This document shows positions 1-9,937 of a stretch of DNA of 64,000 nucleotides, piece by piece. Location: NCBI GenBank assembly GCA_017163975.1, contig JAFFSR010000374.1, forward strand, positions 419,501-483,500, in the 5' to 3' direction. A model generated the notes under the pieces. It was not told the DNA's origin, made no database searches, and saw nothing but the letters and a program-made list of their open reading frames with translations. The translations under genes were made by a program, and so were the position numbers. This DNA comes from Anastatus disparis. Its lineage: Eukaryota; Arthropoda; Insecta; Hymenoptera; Eupelmidae. Position 1 is the stretch's first letter; every line of letters starts with the position of its first letter.

Positions 1-488
1 ATAAGTGCGTACTTTTTGGAGAGAAGCACGAAGTGATCCTGTCTTTTATTGAAGAAGAAATAGGAGTAAGTATAACCACCAGCCGATCGCGCATGACTTG
101 ACAGAGAAAAAATTGTATAATGCTAAGTCGTTCTTTCTCTTCAACTTGTCCACGTTTTCGACAAATGAGAAACTGTCTTTACAAAAGTTTACGCTCACTG
201 TAAATGCAGAAATTTCGCGCTAACAGCACTACGACTTATTATGTAATTGCTATAATCGCAAAACAGCGTTAGCATCGCGAAATTTCTACACCTATGGTCA
301 TAAACTATGAGCGTAGATTTTTGTTGAACCAACGTTGTCAAGACTGTATCGGAAGCCGATATTACTAGTCGGCGTATCGATACAAGGAATATCGTAAGGT
401 CAAAGTATTGATATAAAATATCCATATTTTAAATCAAAAGTATCGATACTCATATGTATCGATACTGTTTCGCCCACCCAGTGTCGTG
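1..488. other. Non-coding edge with imperfect inverted repeat and GTATCGATAC sites
   Basis: I see no convincing gene. An imperfect inverted repeat runs from about 184 to 330: AAATTTCGCGCTAACA near 210 pairs with a related copy near 275. Further right the 10 bp palindrome GTATCGATAC occurs at 374-383, 440-449 and 456-465. Each contains TATCGATA, the core bound by the insect factor DREF, although here it may simply be part of a decayed transposon end. The segment lies just beyond the stop codon of the Polinton protease and may once have belonged to that element. No Polinton terminal repeat was recognised. Confidence 0.4.
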
Positions 489-870
489 TCAGAGACAGTC
501 AAGTATCAAATTACGTGTAGCAATTTTTTCTACAAAATTCTTGACTATAGTATCATTTTTTTGCAAATTCTGCGAGAAATTTTCCAAGGATTTCTTGAAA
601 CTCAATCCGCTAGACACATAATACAGAAACATAATACAATAATGACCACAAACGTTGGAATATTCGCTTTTTAAGCGTTTATTATTCCATCTAAATTTTT
701 TACAATTTTGCTAAATACGTCGTAAATGTTGTGGAATTTGTGGTGGCTTACCAAGACTATCAAAGTACACACCTGTGTCATACTTATCAACGTATATGGC
801 AACCCAGTGCGCACCACGCTGGTTATAATTTTGCGTATCAAGCACGAACGCACAAGGTTTTACCCACATC

Positions 871-1530
871 TAGAGCTTCACGATATGATACAATATCAAT
901 ATTTTTTCATTATCGATTATCATATTGATTCATAAATTTATTTATTGTATTAATATTGATCTCGACAATAATTTTTGAAAAAAATTATTGTATCGATATT
1001 GAAAAAAAACTATTACAATATAATTGGAAATTTACAGAAGAACTTCTCAAATGTCTCTTTTAAAGAACTCTTCATCCATCTATTAATACAAATAAGTTCT
1101 CTGATGCTTTCATTTTTTAAAGAATCCCTTTTATTTGTTAATATTAATGCAGCTTTAGAAAATAGTCTTTCCACGGGCACAGAAGTTGCTTGAATACATA
1201 AAATATCTCTCGCCATAAGAGACAATATGGGGTACATATCTTTAATAGTTGATGCTTATTATTCATTTTCAAATGTTGTTTGTGTGCGTGCGTGTAGATT
1301 ACATTCATGTTTACTATATACATACTATTAGAAACGCAAAAAGAAATATTAATTTCTGTCAATCAGTTTCGTGACTGCTATACCAGTTTTTGGATTTCTT
1401 TTTTCGAGATCAATATTCTCAACATATTGAAATAAATTTATTGACAATACAATAATATTGTCCAATAACCCATAGGTAATTATTGTATTATATCGATATC
1501 GATATTTTCATCTAGTATCGTGGAGCTCTA
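871..1530 (-). mobile_element. hAT DNA transposon, 660 bp internally deleted copy
   Basis: Terminal inverted repeats TAGAGCTTCACGATA (871-885) and TATCGTGGAGCTCTA (1516-1530) differ at one position when paired. They are flanked by perfect 8 bp duplications CCCACATC at 863-870 and 1531-1538, the target-site size of hAT elements. Removing the element and one duplication restores the reading frame of the Polinton protease across the site, so this insertion came after the Polinton. Only the C-terminal transposase segment remains inside. The ends are rich in ATCGAT and AATATT repeats. Confidence 0.92.
1013..1237 (-). pseudogene. hAT transposase C-terminal dimerisation domain fragment
   Basis: About 75 residues remain. 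They contain the series ILCIQATSVPVERLFSKA followed by LTNKRDSL and a short tail with NRW, which is the conserved hAT dimerisation signature (iLsipATSvpsERlFS-aG, kR-sL, L-iN-W). The catalytic RNase H-like core and the BED zinc finger are absent, so this copy could move only with transposase from elsewhere. It lies inside the terminal repeats at 871-1530 and is read on the minus strand. Confidence 0.88.
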
Positions 1531-2150
1531 CCCACATCAGAGGAATCTGATCCACTGGATAAACGGCTACTGCGTAAAACTTGATTCATATCAGATATCG
1601 TACAATCTCTTTTGAATTCATTGCGGGGAATTTCGACAAATTCTTCTAAAATCAGCGATTTTACGCTGGGGTTAAGTTTCAGTGGCCAATTTTTCAGATT
1701 TGCATCGATATTTAGTGCACACACGTAATTTGAATAAAGTAGTTTTATGTAATGATGCATGCACTGTACACTGCTGAAATTTAAATTTTTAAAAGCTGGA
1801 CAATCTTGTTTTTCTAAATTTTCAATCTTACAGGTGGTGAGCTTGGAAAGTAGTTTAATCTTTTCTTGACCTCGCACGAAAATTGTACGACAATGCTTGC
1901 AAATATCTTCCAAATTTGTGTATAATCTTTTTATCGATATACCACCTTCGTACCACTTCAGGCCATGATGATTCAGTGTCACCCAATAGTTCTGTCTTAA
2001 AGCATTTTTTGGTAAGCGCCTTAAATTACAAGCAGGCGCCACAATCCAATGAGCGATAAAATTCATATGAATAGCAAGTACAGCCACCTCCTTTGGAATC
2101 AAACGATTTTTGTTGTCCTTTAAAAACTGCACGTTAATCACCACGTCCAT
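1512..2150 (-). pseudogene. Conserved Polinton-associated protein of unknown function, 3' end displaced by hAT
   Basis: An open frame of about 212 codons starts with MDVVINVQFLKD and contains HHGLKWYEGG, a K-x-L-x-KL segment, a CPAFKNL motif and a His/Cys-rich stretch with CMHHYI and YVCALN. The last few codons come from the hAT insertion. Without it the frame would close at 838-840 with a short tail. I believe the pattern recurs in Polinton-like and other insect mobile DNA. The early D-x-Q and the distribution of conserved residues faintly suggest an exonuclease (RNase H) fold, which is inference only. It lies between the capsid gene and the protease in the same orientation and overlaps the protease start in a different frame. 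No stop falls within its first 205 codons, so it is better kept than its neighbours. Confidence 0.6.
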
Positions 2151-2358
2151 ACTGTTTGCAATGAAAGTTACTTACCGACTGAAATAATAAAAATGGCTAT
2201 GCTCCACTTAAATAGCGAGAAATAAATCTCCATCACAATTACTAACCGCTATAATCCACGACAACCTGTCTTGACGAGTCAATTTCAAACGAATTGTATT
2301 CAGCATAAATTATGCAATTCACAGCGCCCTCTAACGGGTCGTCGAATCTAACATCAAT

Positions 2359-3305
2359 TCATACATTAAAATTTTTTATCAAATTCCAATGACTACCATC
2401 ACTCGCCGATAAATCAGGTGTCAAATCAAAAGCGAATAGGCAGTAACCGTTCGGATAGTCTTCACGGGTAATCGAGTTATCTGAATTCATAAAGTGAATA
2501 CCTGTGCCGGAAAAAAGTGTATCATAGTGCATCAACGTACATTGTGCTTTTTTCGAAATCTGGCTGTAAGGGTTTCGATGACACTTGCATTCCATCAACG
2601 TAACAGCCTTAACTTTTACACATGTCAGTGGATATTTTGCAGTAGTCTGCAACAATAGTTTTTCGTGTGCTAGGACAAATGAAGAGTTTAATCTTACTCG
2701 ACGCACAAAAAGCGTAGCCTCGGTAATATTTACTGTGAAAGCACCAGCAGGATCCATGAGACAGAAGCCATCACGAGAACGCACGAGTCTCACTCTAACT
2801 TTTCAACACCACCCAGTAGTAATTTGTCTTGATGAAAAACATCACAATGAAAATGGCCGAGTAAATCAATCTTTCTGTCAATCATAATCGCTTTACGCTG
2901 GCTGAGACCTGCATTACCACCTGTGGTATCGTCCATTTTCCCTGCTGTATCATTGTACCACAAGCCACTCGTTAAATGAAACTTTTTAGCTGTTGGTCCA
3001 TAATTTAGTAATGTTTGAATGTAAGCTCTGTATACAAAAGCACTGTTTGACGGTGAAACAGGTTTCTGATTAAATAGCACCAATAAACCACGACTATCCC
3101 ATTCAATATTACCAGCTTGCTGCAAATATCTAGCATTGCTTCGAAATTTCTGCGGTACCGACTCGATAAGCTGTTCGTCGTCGATTTCGTCATTATTGTC
3201 TCTATCCATTGTCGTTTCCGTTTCTAAAATTGTTGTCTCATGTAGACGTATTATACCCTCACTCTCATCCTTCTCCTCCTCTTCTGAATGTAAGTAACGC
3301 TGCAA
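2359..3305 (-). pseudogene. Polinton jelly-roll capsid protein, frameshifted and shortened
   Basis: Two overlapping minus-strand frames (3305-2790 and 2793-2359) give one protein after a single frameshift near 2795. The first half has an acidic N-terminus, then YIQTLLNYG, SGLWYNDTAGKMDD and a D-L-LGHFHCDVFHQDKLLLGGV run. The second has LVRSRDGFCLMD, ATLFVRRV, ITREDYPNGYCLFAFDLTPDL and HWNLIK. These are the hallmark segments of the widespread Polinton protein annotated in animal genomes as F54H12.2-like, which I take to be the major capsid protein (double jelly roll, PY). That assignment comes from memory of the family. A stretch before the ITREDY motif and the final strands seem to be missing. 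Confidence 0.72.
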
Positions 3306-3359
3306 GATTCACTGACATTGCAAAGATTTTTAGCGCTCATCACCCGTAGAATGTAAAAT

Positions 3360-3616
3360 GTTACTCATTTCTGCCGCTGTTGCTCCAAACACTCTCGCGA
3401 TACTAAAATTATTTTTTAGCCCTAGGCTGCAAAATGACCATTTTGCGTCTTACGGAAAAACTTTAAATGTCTCGGCCTCGGGACAAAAAAATAGTATATT
3501 AGACCATGGATGCATATCGATCATCCTAGCTCGTGCAACTTTCGAGGCCTCGCTACGCTTGGCCCCAAAAGTTCGCACTCGCCGAGAATGATCAATATGC
3601 ATCCTTCGAGCGAGCA
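3360..3616. repeat. Palindromic MITE of about 95 bp (3509-3603) with flanking non-coding DNA
   Basis: The sequence from GGATGCATAT at 3509 to ATATGCATCC at 3603 folds back on itself. The outer arms are nearly perfect, the inner arms pair GCTCGTGC..ACTTTCGAGGCC with GGCCCCAAAAGT..GCACTCGC, and a short loop TCGCTACGCTT lies at the centre. It sits just beyond the last readable part of the packaging ATPase gene. The rest, 3360-3508, carries no gene I recognise but may hold decayed ATPase 3' sequence. Confidence 0.7.
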
Positions 3617-4126
3617 TCAGCTTTTATGGGAGTGCAACGAGACACATAAGCGAACTGATGTTTGTCGCGCTACTTGGCGCGCTAGATGATTTATTCGCGC
3701 TCGATCGCGCAGATTTTTAAATACCACGATGTAATTAGAGTTCAAAAAAATTTCTCACTGACCTTGATGAAGAGATTTTGCGAGATAAAGATGACGCTCA
3801 AGTTATTGTGATGACTGCCTTTGGTAAAGAGATTGACTACAGCTCTGCTTGGCGATTCTCTTATGAGATCATAGAGTCAAGAGTTTTGCTCGTGGATCAT
3901 TGGCATGGTCTTCAGTCTTTGGTAAACCCTCGTGAAATTCGATTCCCACAGCCAAATCCTTGTAAATTGGCTGCTACTCGGTATAGTACAAGAGTATACG
4001 CTCAAATTTTGTATCACTCATGCGATCAATGTAATACAAAAAATTCTTTACAAATACTGTTTTACCACATGAGCTGGATCCACAAATCATCAAAGTCCAC
4101 AGATGCACCCACCTGTAAACGTCCAT
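3617..4126 (-). pseudogene. Polinton A32-like packaging ATPase
   Basis: Read on the minus strand from about 4126, this frame gives a Walker A loop GSSSCGKTVFVKNFL at about 4081-4037. After it come YYIDRM, an ILLYYTE-x-Q segment and a GLPKTED stretch. After one frameshift near 3860 the frame gives DLIRESPSRAVVNLFTKG, SHHNNLSVIFISQNLF and NYIVVFKNLRDRARINHLARQV. This order (P-loop, acidic Walker B region, SQN sensor-like motif, FKN-RD-x-I--LARQ) matches the FtsK/HerA-type genome-packaging ATPases of Polintons and related DNA viruses. In-frame stops near 3969 and 3873 and a lost Walker B aspartate region show decay. It lies between the polymerase and the capsid gene, in the same orientation. Confidence 0.8.
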
Positions 4127-4144
4127 GTTATCGCTGCTGCTAAA

Positions 4145-4955
4145 CTTCTACTGCTAACCTCATCAAATCCTCTAACCACTCTACATATACGATCATTAGT
4201 AGTGATGAGCAAGAGTGGTAGTTGACGGCGACAACAGCGCGCGCGTGTGTAAGCAGTATCGTGCTGGCGCTAGCCAATCGTTTAGCTGTTTAGCTATATT
4301 GCTGGCTGATGCTAGTATTATTTCGCTTTTCAATCATATAGTTGGAAGTGCCAAATGAGTATTACCCTCCTACTTATTATTAATATCCCCTCCCCGCCCC
4401 TACCACTACCATCACCACTACCATTGTTTATATTAGAAAATTGAAAGTTTTGGCAAACGGTCAGTGCTGGTTAGTCTTGAACAAGTGCTGCTGTCGTGAG
4501 CAATAGCCAAGAAATTGAAAAAGATAATAAATTTTTATCAAAGGATTCATCAGATTTGAATTTTTGATTTACAACAATTTTATAGAAAAGAGAGTCTACA
4601 AAAAGTACAGTGAACGATAAATCAAACAAAACAAGTGCATTTCAAAGAGGGTAAGCCGGAAATTCATGTGATACGCGTATGGGATTATGCAAGTCGTACA
4701 GCGCGACGTGGAAAGTGGGAGCAAGCGGCTCATGATAGAGAAAGATTCAGAATGAGGGTGGAAAAGATGCAGATGATTCTGAACCCTGTGCTTTTGAAAA
4801 AAATTGATGACCACTTAATTAATGAAAAATAAATTAATTTTGTTTTACATTTTTATAAAATATAAAAATTAATTTAAAAAAAGTTTGTATTTGAATTCTC
4901 TCTATCTTATATGATATTTTCACTTTAGTGATAATATATTTACAACAATTTATTT
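4145..4955. other. Non-coding spacer of the decayed Polinton
   Basis: Nothing recognisable is coded here. A C-rich low-complexity patch of CCACTACCAT-like repeats lies around 4390-4430, with AT-rich runs beyond 4840. A 65-codon basic open frame on the plus strand (4635-4832, with RTARRGKWEQ and VLLKKIDDH) has no family signal I know, and I do not call it a gene. The position between polymerase and ATPase suggests lost or heavily eroded Polinton sequence. Confidence 0.4.
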
Positions 4956-7900
4956 TTAATTAGATTTATAACCGTATGGATAGCTAATCTCGTTATTCAC
5001 GAATCGTCTCTTTGAGTACACGGGCTCGCATATTTTACATTCAGTTCGTGTTACAACATCGTGAAACCAAGTGCGTCTAATAGCATCATAGTTTGCAAAA
5101 AGTAGCGGTATTTCACCAGTAATAAGATTTTGTATGGAATCAAAGTTTATTATCAGACTCATCGATGAATTAAGTCTTATACTCTTGATTTTGCACACAT
5201 CCTTCAACGCCATCTGGTGTCAAATATTTATATCCGCAAAATTTAGGTCCTTCAGAGACGAATAATGTGATGCTTGTGCCAAGACCATAACAGGCCAATT
5301 CGTCGGTCAAGTCACCCAAGAACGGCCCTGTTTTCGCATCGTAGTCACCCACGCGACTTACATACACAATAGAATCAGTATCGTAATACAATACACGTTC
5401 ACCCAGCGGTCGCAATTCTTCGTAGAGTTTTCAACGCGCTAAGGCTGTGGTATAAGTGGCTACGACAATGTTACATAATGGTGATGGCTCAACAGCTGAT
5501 TCTTTGTTGTGCCAACTTACATAAATTGTCGTTTCATTAATCGGTAAAATTAATTCGATCTCGTCCTCAATATATTGAGCAATCGTGCTTTCATCACCGC
5601 CAGCACATTCCGAAGGGTAACATGATGAGTACGTTTTCTCAGCAAAAAATTTATCGATATAAGTTGGAAATAGACCACCCTGACTCGTGGCTTTGTTGTA
5701 CTGAATAATTGTATAAGACCATATATCAAATATTTTTCTGATAATATAGCCCATCTAAACATCTTTTTTCAACTCGTCAGCAACCCACGTACCGATAAAA
5801 ACTCGATCATCAGGATTTTCATGGTCACAATCTGGAATATACATTGATTCAGCACATGTTCGACACAGTGAAAACAAAAGCTTATTATGCATTTTAACGG
5901 GTAGTGCAGCATGATATATTTTTCGCGGTGGCAACCCTTCGCATTTAACAAGACCTTCAACGTGACTTATATTATTTGTTTGACGCACCAGAGAGCGATA
6001 CTCATCTTCATCTACGTAAAGAGTTGGATGACCGACGGGATATCGACCGTATTTACAGATATAGGGATATAATGAACACACGTCCACGTATTTTATTTCT
6101 TCACCCTTTTTTGCATCGTAAATTTTGACTTTATTACCCGCACGACCACCGAAAAATGCTTCTCGAGGATTCAACGGTTCATACCAATTTCGCGTCTTAT
6201 TATCCATCCACTAGAGGGCCCTCGGGAAGTCTCTTTTCTCGAGCTCGGACAGTATATCGAATTTGATGATTCAGCACATTTTCCATTCAACACAGTCACC
6301 GCATTGTCTTCATAGACTGCTTGTTTGCTTGTCTATAACCACCCTGAGGTATGATTCCTATAGTGTCTTTTTGTAAAATATTTTTTCTATATACACGCAT
6401 ACAAGATGATGCGATAATGGCGCACTCTACGAATGGATCTGTATTACCACATTCTATGAAGGTTTTGCGAAAAGCCAATCATGCTAATCGTTAAATTTTT
6501 ACATCTTGTCTACAGTATTTTATAATCTCATTTCTAAAATTAAATATATAATTTTAATTTTTTTTATTATAGCACTGTATAAATTCTCGTCGCTCATTGA
6601 TATCATCGAATCTAGTGAAAAAGACCACACAGGTGGCATTTCTCCAACGTAATTTTGATTCTCTGGTGTGTTGAACAAGTGAGGAAACGTACTTTTCTCG
6701 ATATTAGCAAGACCATGAGCTTTTGGTAGTGCAGCTAAACTCATGTGTAAGTAATTTGAGCTGTCTATGAATTCAACGGTTGAAATTTTCATTATGATTA
6801 TTTTTGACCCGTTTAAAATTACATCTGGCTTATTTCTAAGATCTGTACTTTCTATCAAATACTTGAGAATAAATTGCGCATCAAAACCCTGTGCATTGTG
6901 GGCTATACAAATAATTTGCTTGAAACTTTTTCTTGTTGCTAAGGCCAAATCAACTAGCTGTTTTACAGGGTCGATTCCAAACACGTATTCACGTATACCA
7001 CATATTTCGTAAGAATTTGCTATATTTTCATCATCAAAACAATAATTACATACTTGTTGTACAACACACAAATTTGGTTCATGCAAACTTATTTTTTCAC
7101 CATCAGTACCAGAGATAATTTTCGATCGTTGAGTCTCAGAATCATAAAATAAATAAAGAATATTCTTTTTATTGATTGCAAATCCTTTTTTGCTGATAAA
7201 GGATTGCATGTAACAAAAGTGTTCTATCGGCATTTTACCATTACATATTCTGCAAAATATCGTATTACAATTATGTGGATCTTTATCGCACATTCGAACT
7301 GTTTTACTGCACAAACGACAAATTTTTATGCTTTCGCATACTGATTGAAAATTATTGAAAGATTTCGAGATTTTATGATTCTCCAGACAAACATTACCGT
7401 AAAAATCTCTGATGCATTGAATACATTTTATTTTTTCCTGATTTATATCGCGAGGGGAACTCTGAAAACATTTACAACATTTTTGTGGGCATTTATGATT
7501 TTTTTGATGACTAAACTTTTTATTGAAAGGTATGCAATAGCCAAGGCTGCCAGCTGCTGCGAGTGAATTTAAAATTGGTTGATAATGATTAGAATTTTCA
7601 TAATACATTATATTTAAGATATATCTAACTACATTACCAACATCGTGTACAAAACGTGCACCATCGTAAAGTGGTTCATAGCCTCGAGCAAAGTTTAAAA
7701 AAAAATAAACAACTATTGCAACTCCGAAAACAGCATAATATTCTTAAAATAATTTTATTTCTTCGATACCACAACCTGTTTCGGGTATGATAACTCTCGC
7801 AGCTTTAGCAAGTTTCAACGCTTGCACTTTCTGATATTGTGATGTGTGGTGTCTTATTTTATTCCACCTGTCATGGTGAATACCACTGCGCATTTGACCA

Positions 7901-8395
7901 CGTATAGCATATACATGAGCAGCGATTAGCGAGCGTGGAAGGCAAAGATTGTTTCTTGAAAACTGATTCGCTAGTGAGTGATTCCCGACCGCGTCCCTCT
8001 GGTTTAGAAACAATGCTGACTTTTACGTTTAAAACATCATCGATTTCAAAACTGTCATTACTCTGTGCTACACAAGCTAATAACTCAAGTAGATCTATCG
8101 GTGAAAAATCACGAACCAGTCTAAAAGAAATCCATAAAGAATCGTGAACAAATCGGTCAGAGTTTATAGTTATGCCGATATGATCTGTAGGTCGCGCATT
8201 TTTACACACATGACGACATAAATCATTTATTGCTGCCTTAAACCAAGTATACACATTTGCATTAGGTGGTGGAGGTAATATTGACACTCTTAATTGTCTA
8301 CCTTGTAACTTAAATTGTCGGTAATATCGCGATGATTCTTTATGAATCGTAATGTGGTACTGAGTAGTAGTAGTACCATCTCTCTATTGAAGATA
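4956..8395 (-). pseudogene. POLB: Polinton protein-primed family B DNA polymerase
   Basis: Broken minus-strand frames line up in order along one polymerase. They are: an N-terminal block (8395-7990) with NVYTWFKAAINDL and VHDSLW; NLCLPRSLIAAHVYA and IPETGCGIEEI (8000-7750); a Cys/His-rich zinc-like region with CIRDFYGNVC; Exo I YDSETQ; Exo II AHNAQGFDAQFIL; Exo III YCRQDV near 6500; FRKTFIE/IGIIPQGGYR (6478-6296); palm motif A YVDVCSLYP near 6080; motif C YYDTDSIV near 5390; and the C-terminal SKRRF--NEISYPYGYK (5020-4975). In Polintons this enzyme copies the element from a protein primer. The frame is dead: a stop at 7744-7746, stops near 6487 and several frameshifts. The motif B region between QGGLFPTYI and YVSWHN is missing, which indicates an internal deletion near 5560. 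Confidence 0.88.
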
Positions 8396-8454
8396 TTTAT
8401 CTACAATATGATATACCAAAATTACGTGATAACGTGTGACTTATAGATTTACGC

Positions 8455-8839
8455 TTAAGGAGATGTAAAGCGGACACCACCCCTGTATTCATGAATTTGG
8501 CTTATCAATTCATTATATTGCAAAACTTGAGGAAAAGAAATGCTTTAGCCTGTAGTATTTACCATAAAGATTATTCAGTTAAATTTTCAAATAAATTCAT
8601 TCATTAGTTTTTCAAAATTTTAGGGTTTCAATATTTATATATTAAGATTTTTAGATTTTGTACAAGAAATCTAAAATTCTGAGAAACTAATAAATGAATT
8701 TATTTCAAAATTTAACTGAATAATCTTTATGGTACATAATACAAGCTAAGGCATTTATTTTCTTAAAATTTTGCAATAAAATAAAAAGATAGTTAATATT
8801 TATGAGTATAGGTGTAGTGTCCATTTTACATCTCCTTAA
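8455..8839. mobile_element. TTAA-flanked MITE (GGAGATGTAAA family), copy 1
   Basis: Inverted ends GGAGATGTAAA (from 8459) and TTTACATCTCC (to 8835) are bracketed by TTAA at 8455-8458 and 8836-8839, the target duplication of piggyBac-type transposons. The arms pair for much of their length: GATTATTCAGTTAAATTT near 8570 matches AAATTTAACTGAATAATC near 8705, and ATTTTAGATTTTGTACAAG sits at the fold. It has no coding capacity. It lies between the recognisable polymerase N-terminus and an upstream acidic frame, so it probably interrupted the polymerase gene. A second, nested copy lies at 19958-20506. Confidence 0.85.
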
Positions 8840-8872
8840 ATCAACCTGTATTCTCTGTCCCTGGTGATTCAG

Positions 8873-9221
8873 ACGAAATCATCGTATTAAGTGTATTCTG
8901 CTCGTTATTAATGGTCGCCATTGATGACCGTCTTCCACCATCACCTCACCAAGAGCAACCAGGCACTGGTACGAAAGGTGGTGGCGCTGCTGTATTATTA
9001 TTTATCCCCTCCACCACAAAGTTTGGGGTAGTTTCAGAGACATTTATGACTTCTCTTAACTCTTCGGGAGGTGGTAGTAGCACAAGATCTCTCGAATCAG
9101 ACACATCTTCTTCTTCAGACAGAAGCCTTATCAACAGTTCATCCCCAATACTGTCCTCTATCATATTTTGCAGGTCTGTAAAATTTATGTAAAATCTGCT
9201 TAGTTGCACTATTTTTAACAA
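8873..9221 (-). pseudogene. Acidic, proline-rich frame, possibly the polymerase N-terminus
   Basis: A 91-codon minus-strand frame (9221-8946) reads FTDLQNMIEDSIGDELLIRLLSEEE, then an acidic DVSDSRD patch and PPPEELREVI, and ends in a proline-rich tail. After a stop the same frame goes on with MATINNEQN and SSESPGTEN up to the MITE at 8839. Its orientation and distance fit an unstructured N-terminal extension of the adjoining Polinton polymerase, but no catalytic motif supports this. It could also be a separate small Polinton gene. Confidence 0.4.
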
Positions 9222-9786
9222 AAAAGTCTTATTCCGCGAAATTCTGGATCATGAACAAAAAGTTTATTGGTTACTGATTATTGATCCGAAACTGATATTT
9301 TCTTGCAAATTATGTTATCAAATTTATTATTTTATTCACAAAAAAAAGTATTTTATAGCGAAATTCTACGATAGTAAAGAAAAAAGATACAAGCTTTTAA
9401 ATGGTAACAGAAATCATAAATAACTTACCTTTAATAACACGGTGATGTAACATGAGAAGCCTGACTTGTGACGCATCTTACATCCCTCTGCTTTTAATAC
9501 AACGACCAGCAATATCGAGTATTTTATTATAATTAAAAATACCTTGCTTAAACATATAAGCTAAGATACGTAATCCGCAAAGTCCTAACATAAATTAAAT
9601 TTTTTTTCAATAATTCATCATTAGAGCAAATGTTTAGACTTTTGCGCCATGAATAATTGCAAAATAATTTTATTTGTGGCTCCCGAACTAATGCTATATT
9701 TACAATATTTATCAAAACTTTGAGTAAATTTTTTTTTAACCATCTTACTTCGTGTTGATCTTCTCTAGAACGTTGAACTTCAACTG
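9222..9786. other. AT-rich non-coding DNA
   Basis: I see no gene, repeat or terminal structure in this stretch. Confidence 0.5.
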
Positions 9787-9937
9787 TTAACCTTTAGAAG
9801 ACGGGATGGCCCCTATACGGGCCATGATCGACCCTTTACATGTGTTAGTTTTAAGATGTGAGACATCACAAAAACTCGATTTCTATAGAAAAGTGAGAGA
9901 AAACAGTAAACCCAAATCCCCGTCCTCTAAAGGTTAA
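9787..9937. mobile_element. TTAA-flanked MITE, piggyBac-style, copy A
   Basis: The 151 bp element lies between TTAA at 9787-9790 and TTAA at 9934-9937. Its ends are inverted: CCTTTAGAAGACGGG on the left pairs with CCCGTCCTCTAAAGG on the right with a one-base indel or mismatch. Just inside the left end is a palindrome GGCCCCTATACGGGCC. The same plan (TTAA, 15-19 bp ends, subterminal perfect hairpin) recurs at 62915-63061 and 63284-63429 with different sequences. Confidence 0.88.

Larger units (their letters stand above)
489..1621 (-). pseudogene. PRO: Polinton adenain-like cysteine protease, split by a hAT insertion
   Basis: The minus-strand reading frame runs from an ATG at 1621 to a TGA at 489-491 if the hAT insertion at 871-1530 and one copy of its target duplication are ignored. 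Visible in this frame are a VYPVDQIP motif near 1560, the catalytic His in HWVAIY at 807-809, a YFDS-G-PP segment near 750, and the nucleophile Cys in VCGHYC at 648-650. These are the marks of the adenovirus-type maturation proteases carried by Polinton elements, which cut capsid precursors in that family. The gene is dead: in-frame stops lie at 1586-1588 and 711-713, as well as the insertion. Its start overlaps the 3' end of the upstream gene in another frame. The frames were read by eye, but the spacing of the His and Cys motifs is convincing. Confidence 0.82.

Noticed and set aside
3778..4143. 121-codon open frame on the plus strand
   Set aside because: It is antisense to the packaging ATPase, whose Walker A and SQN motifs are read on the minus strand of the same DNA.
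4635..4832. Basic 65-codon plus-strand frame
   Set aside because: No start context, domain or homologue recognised, and it lies in an eroded Polinton spacer.
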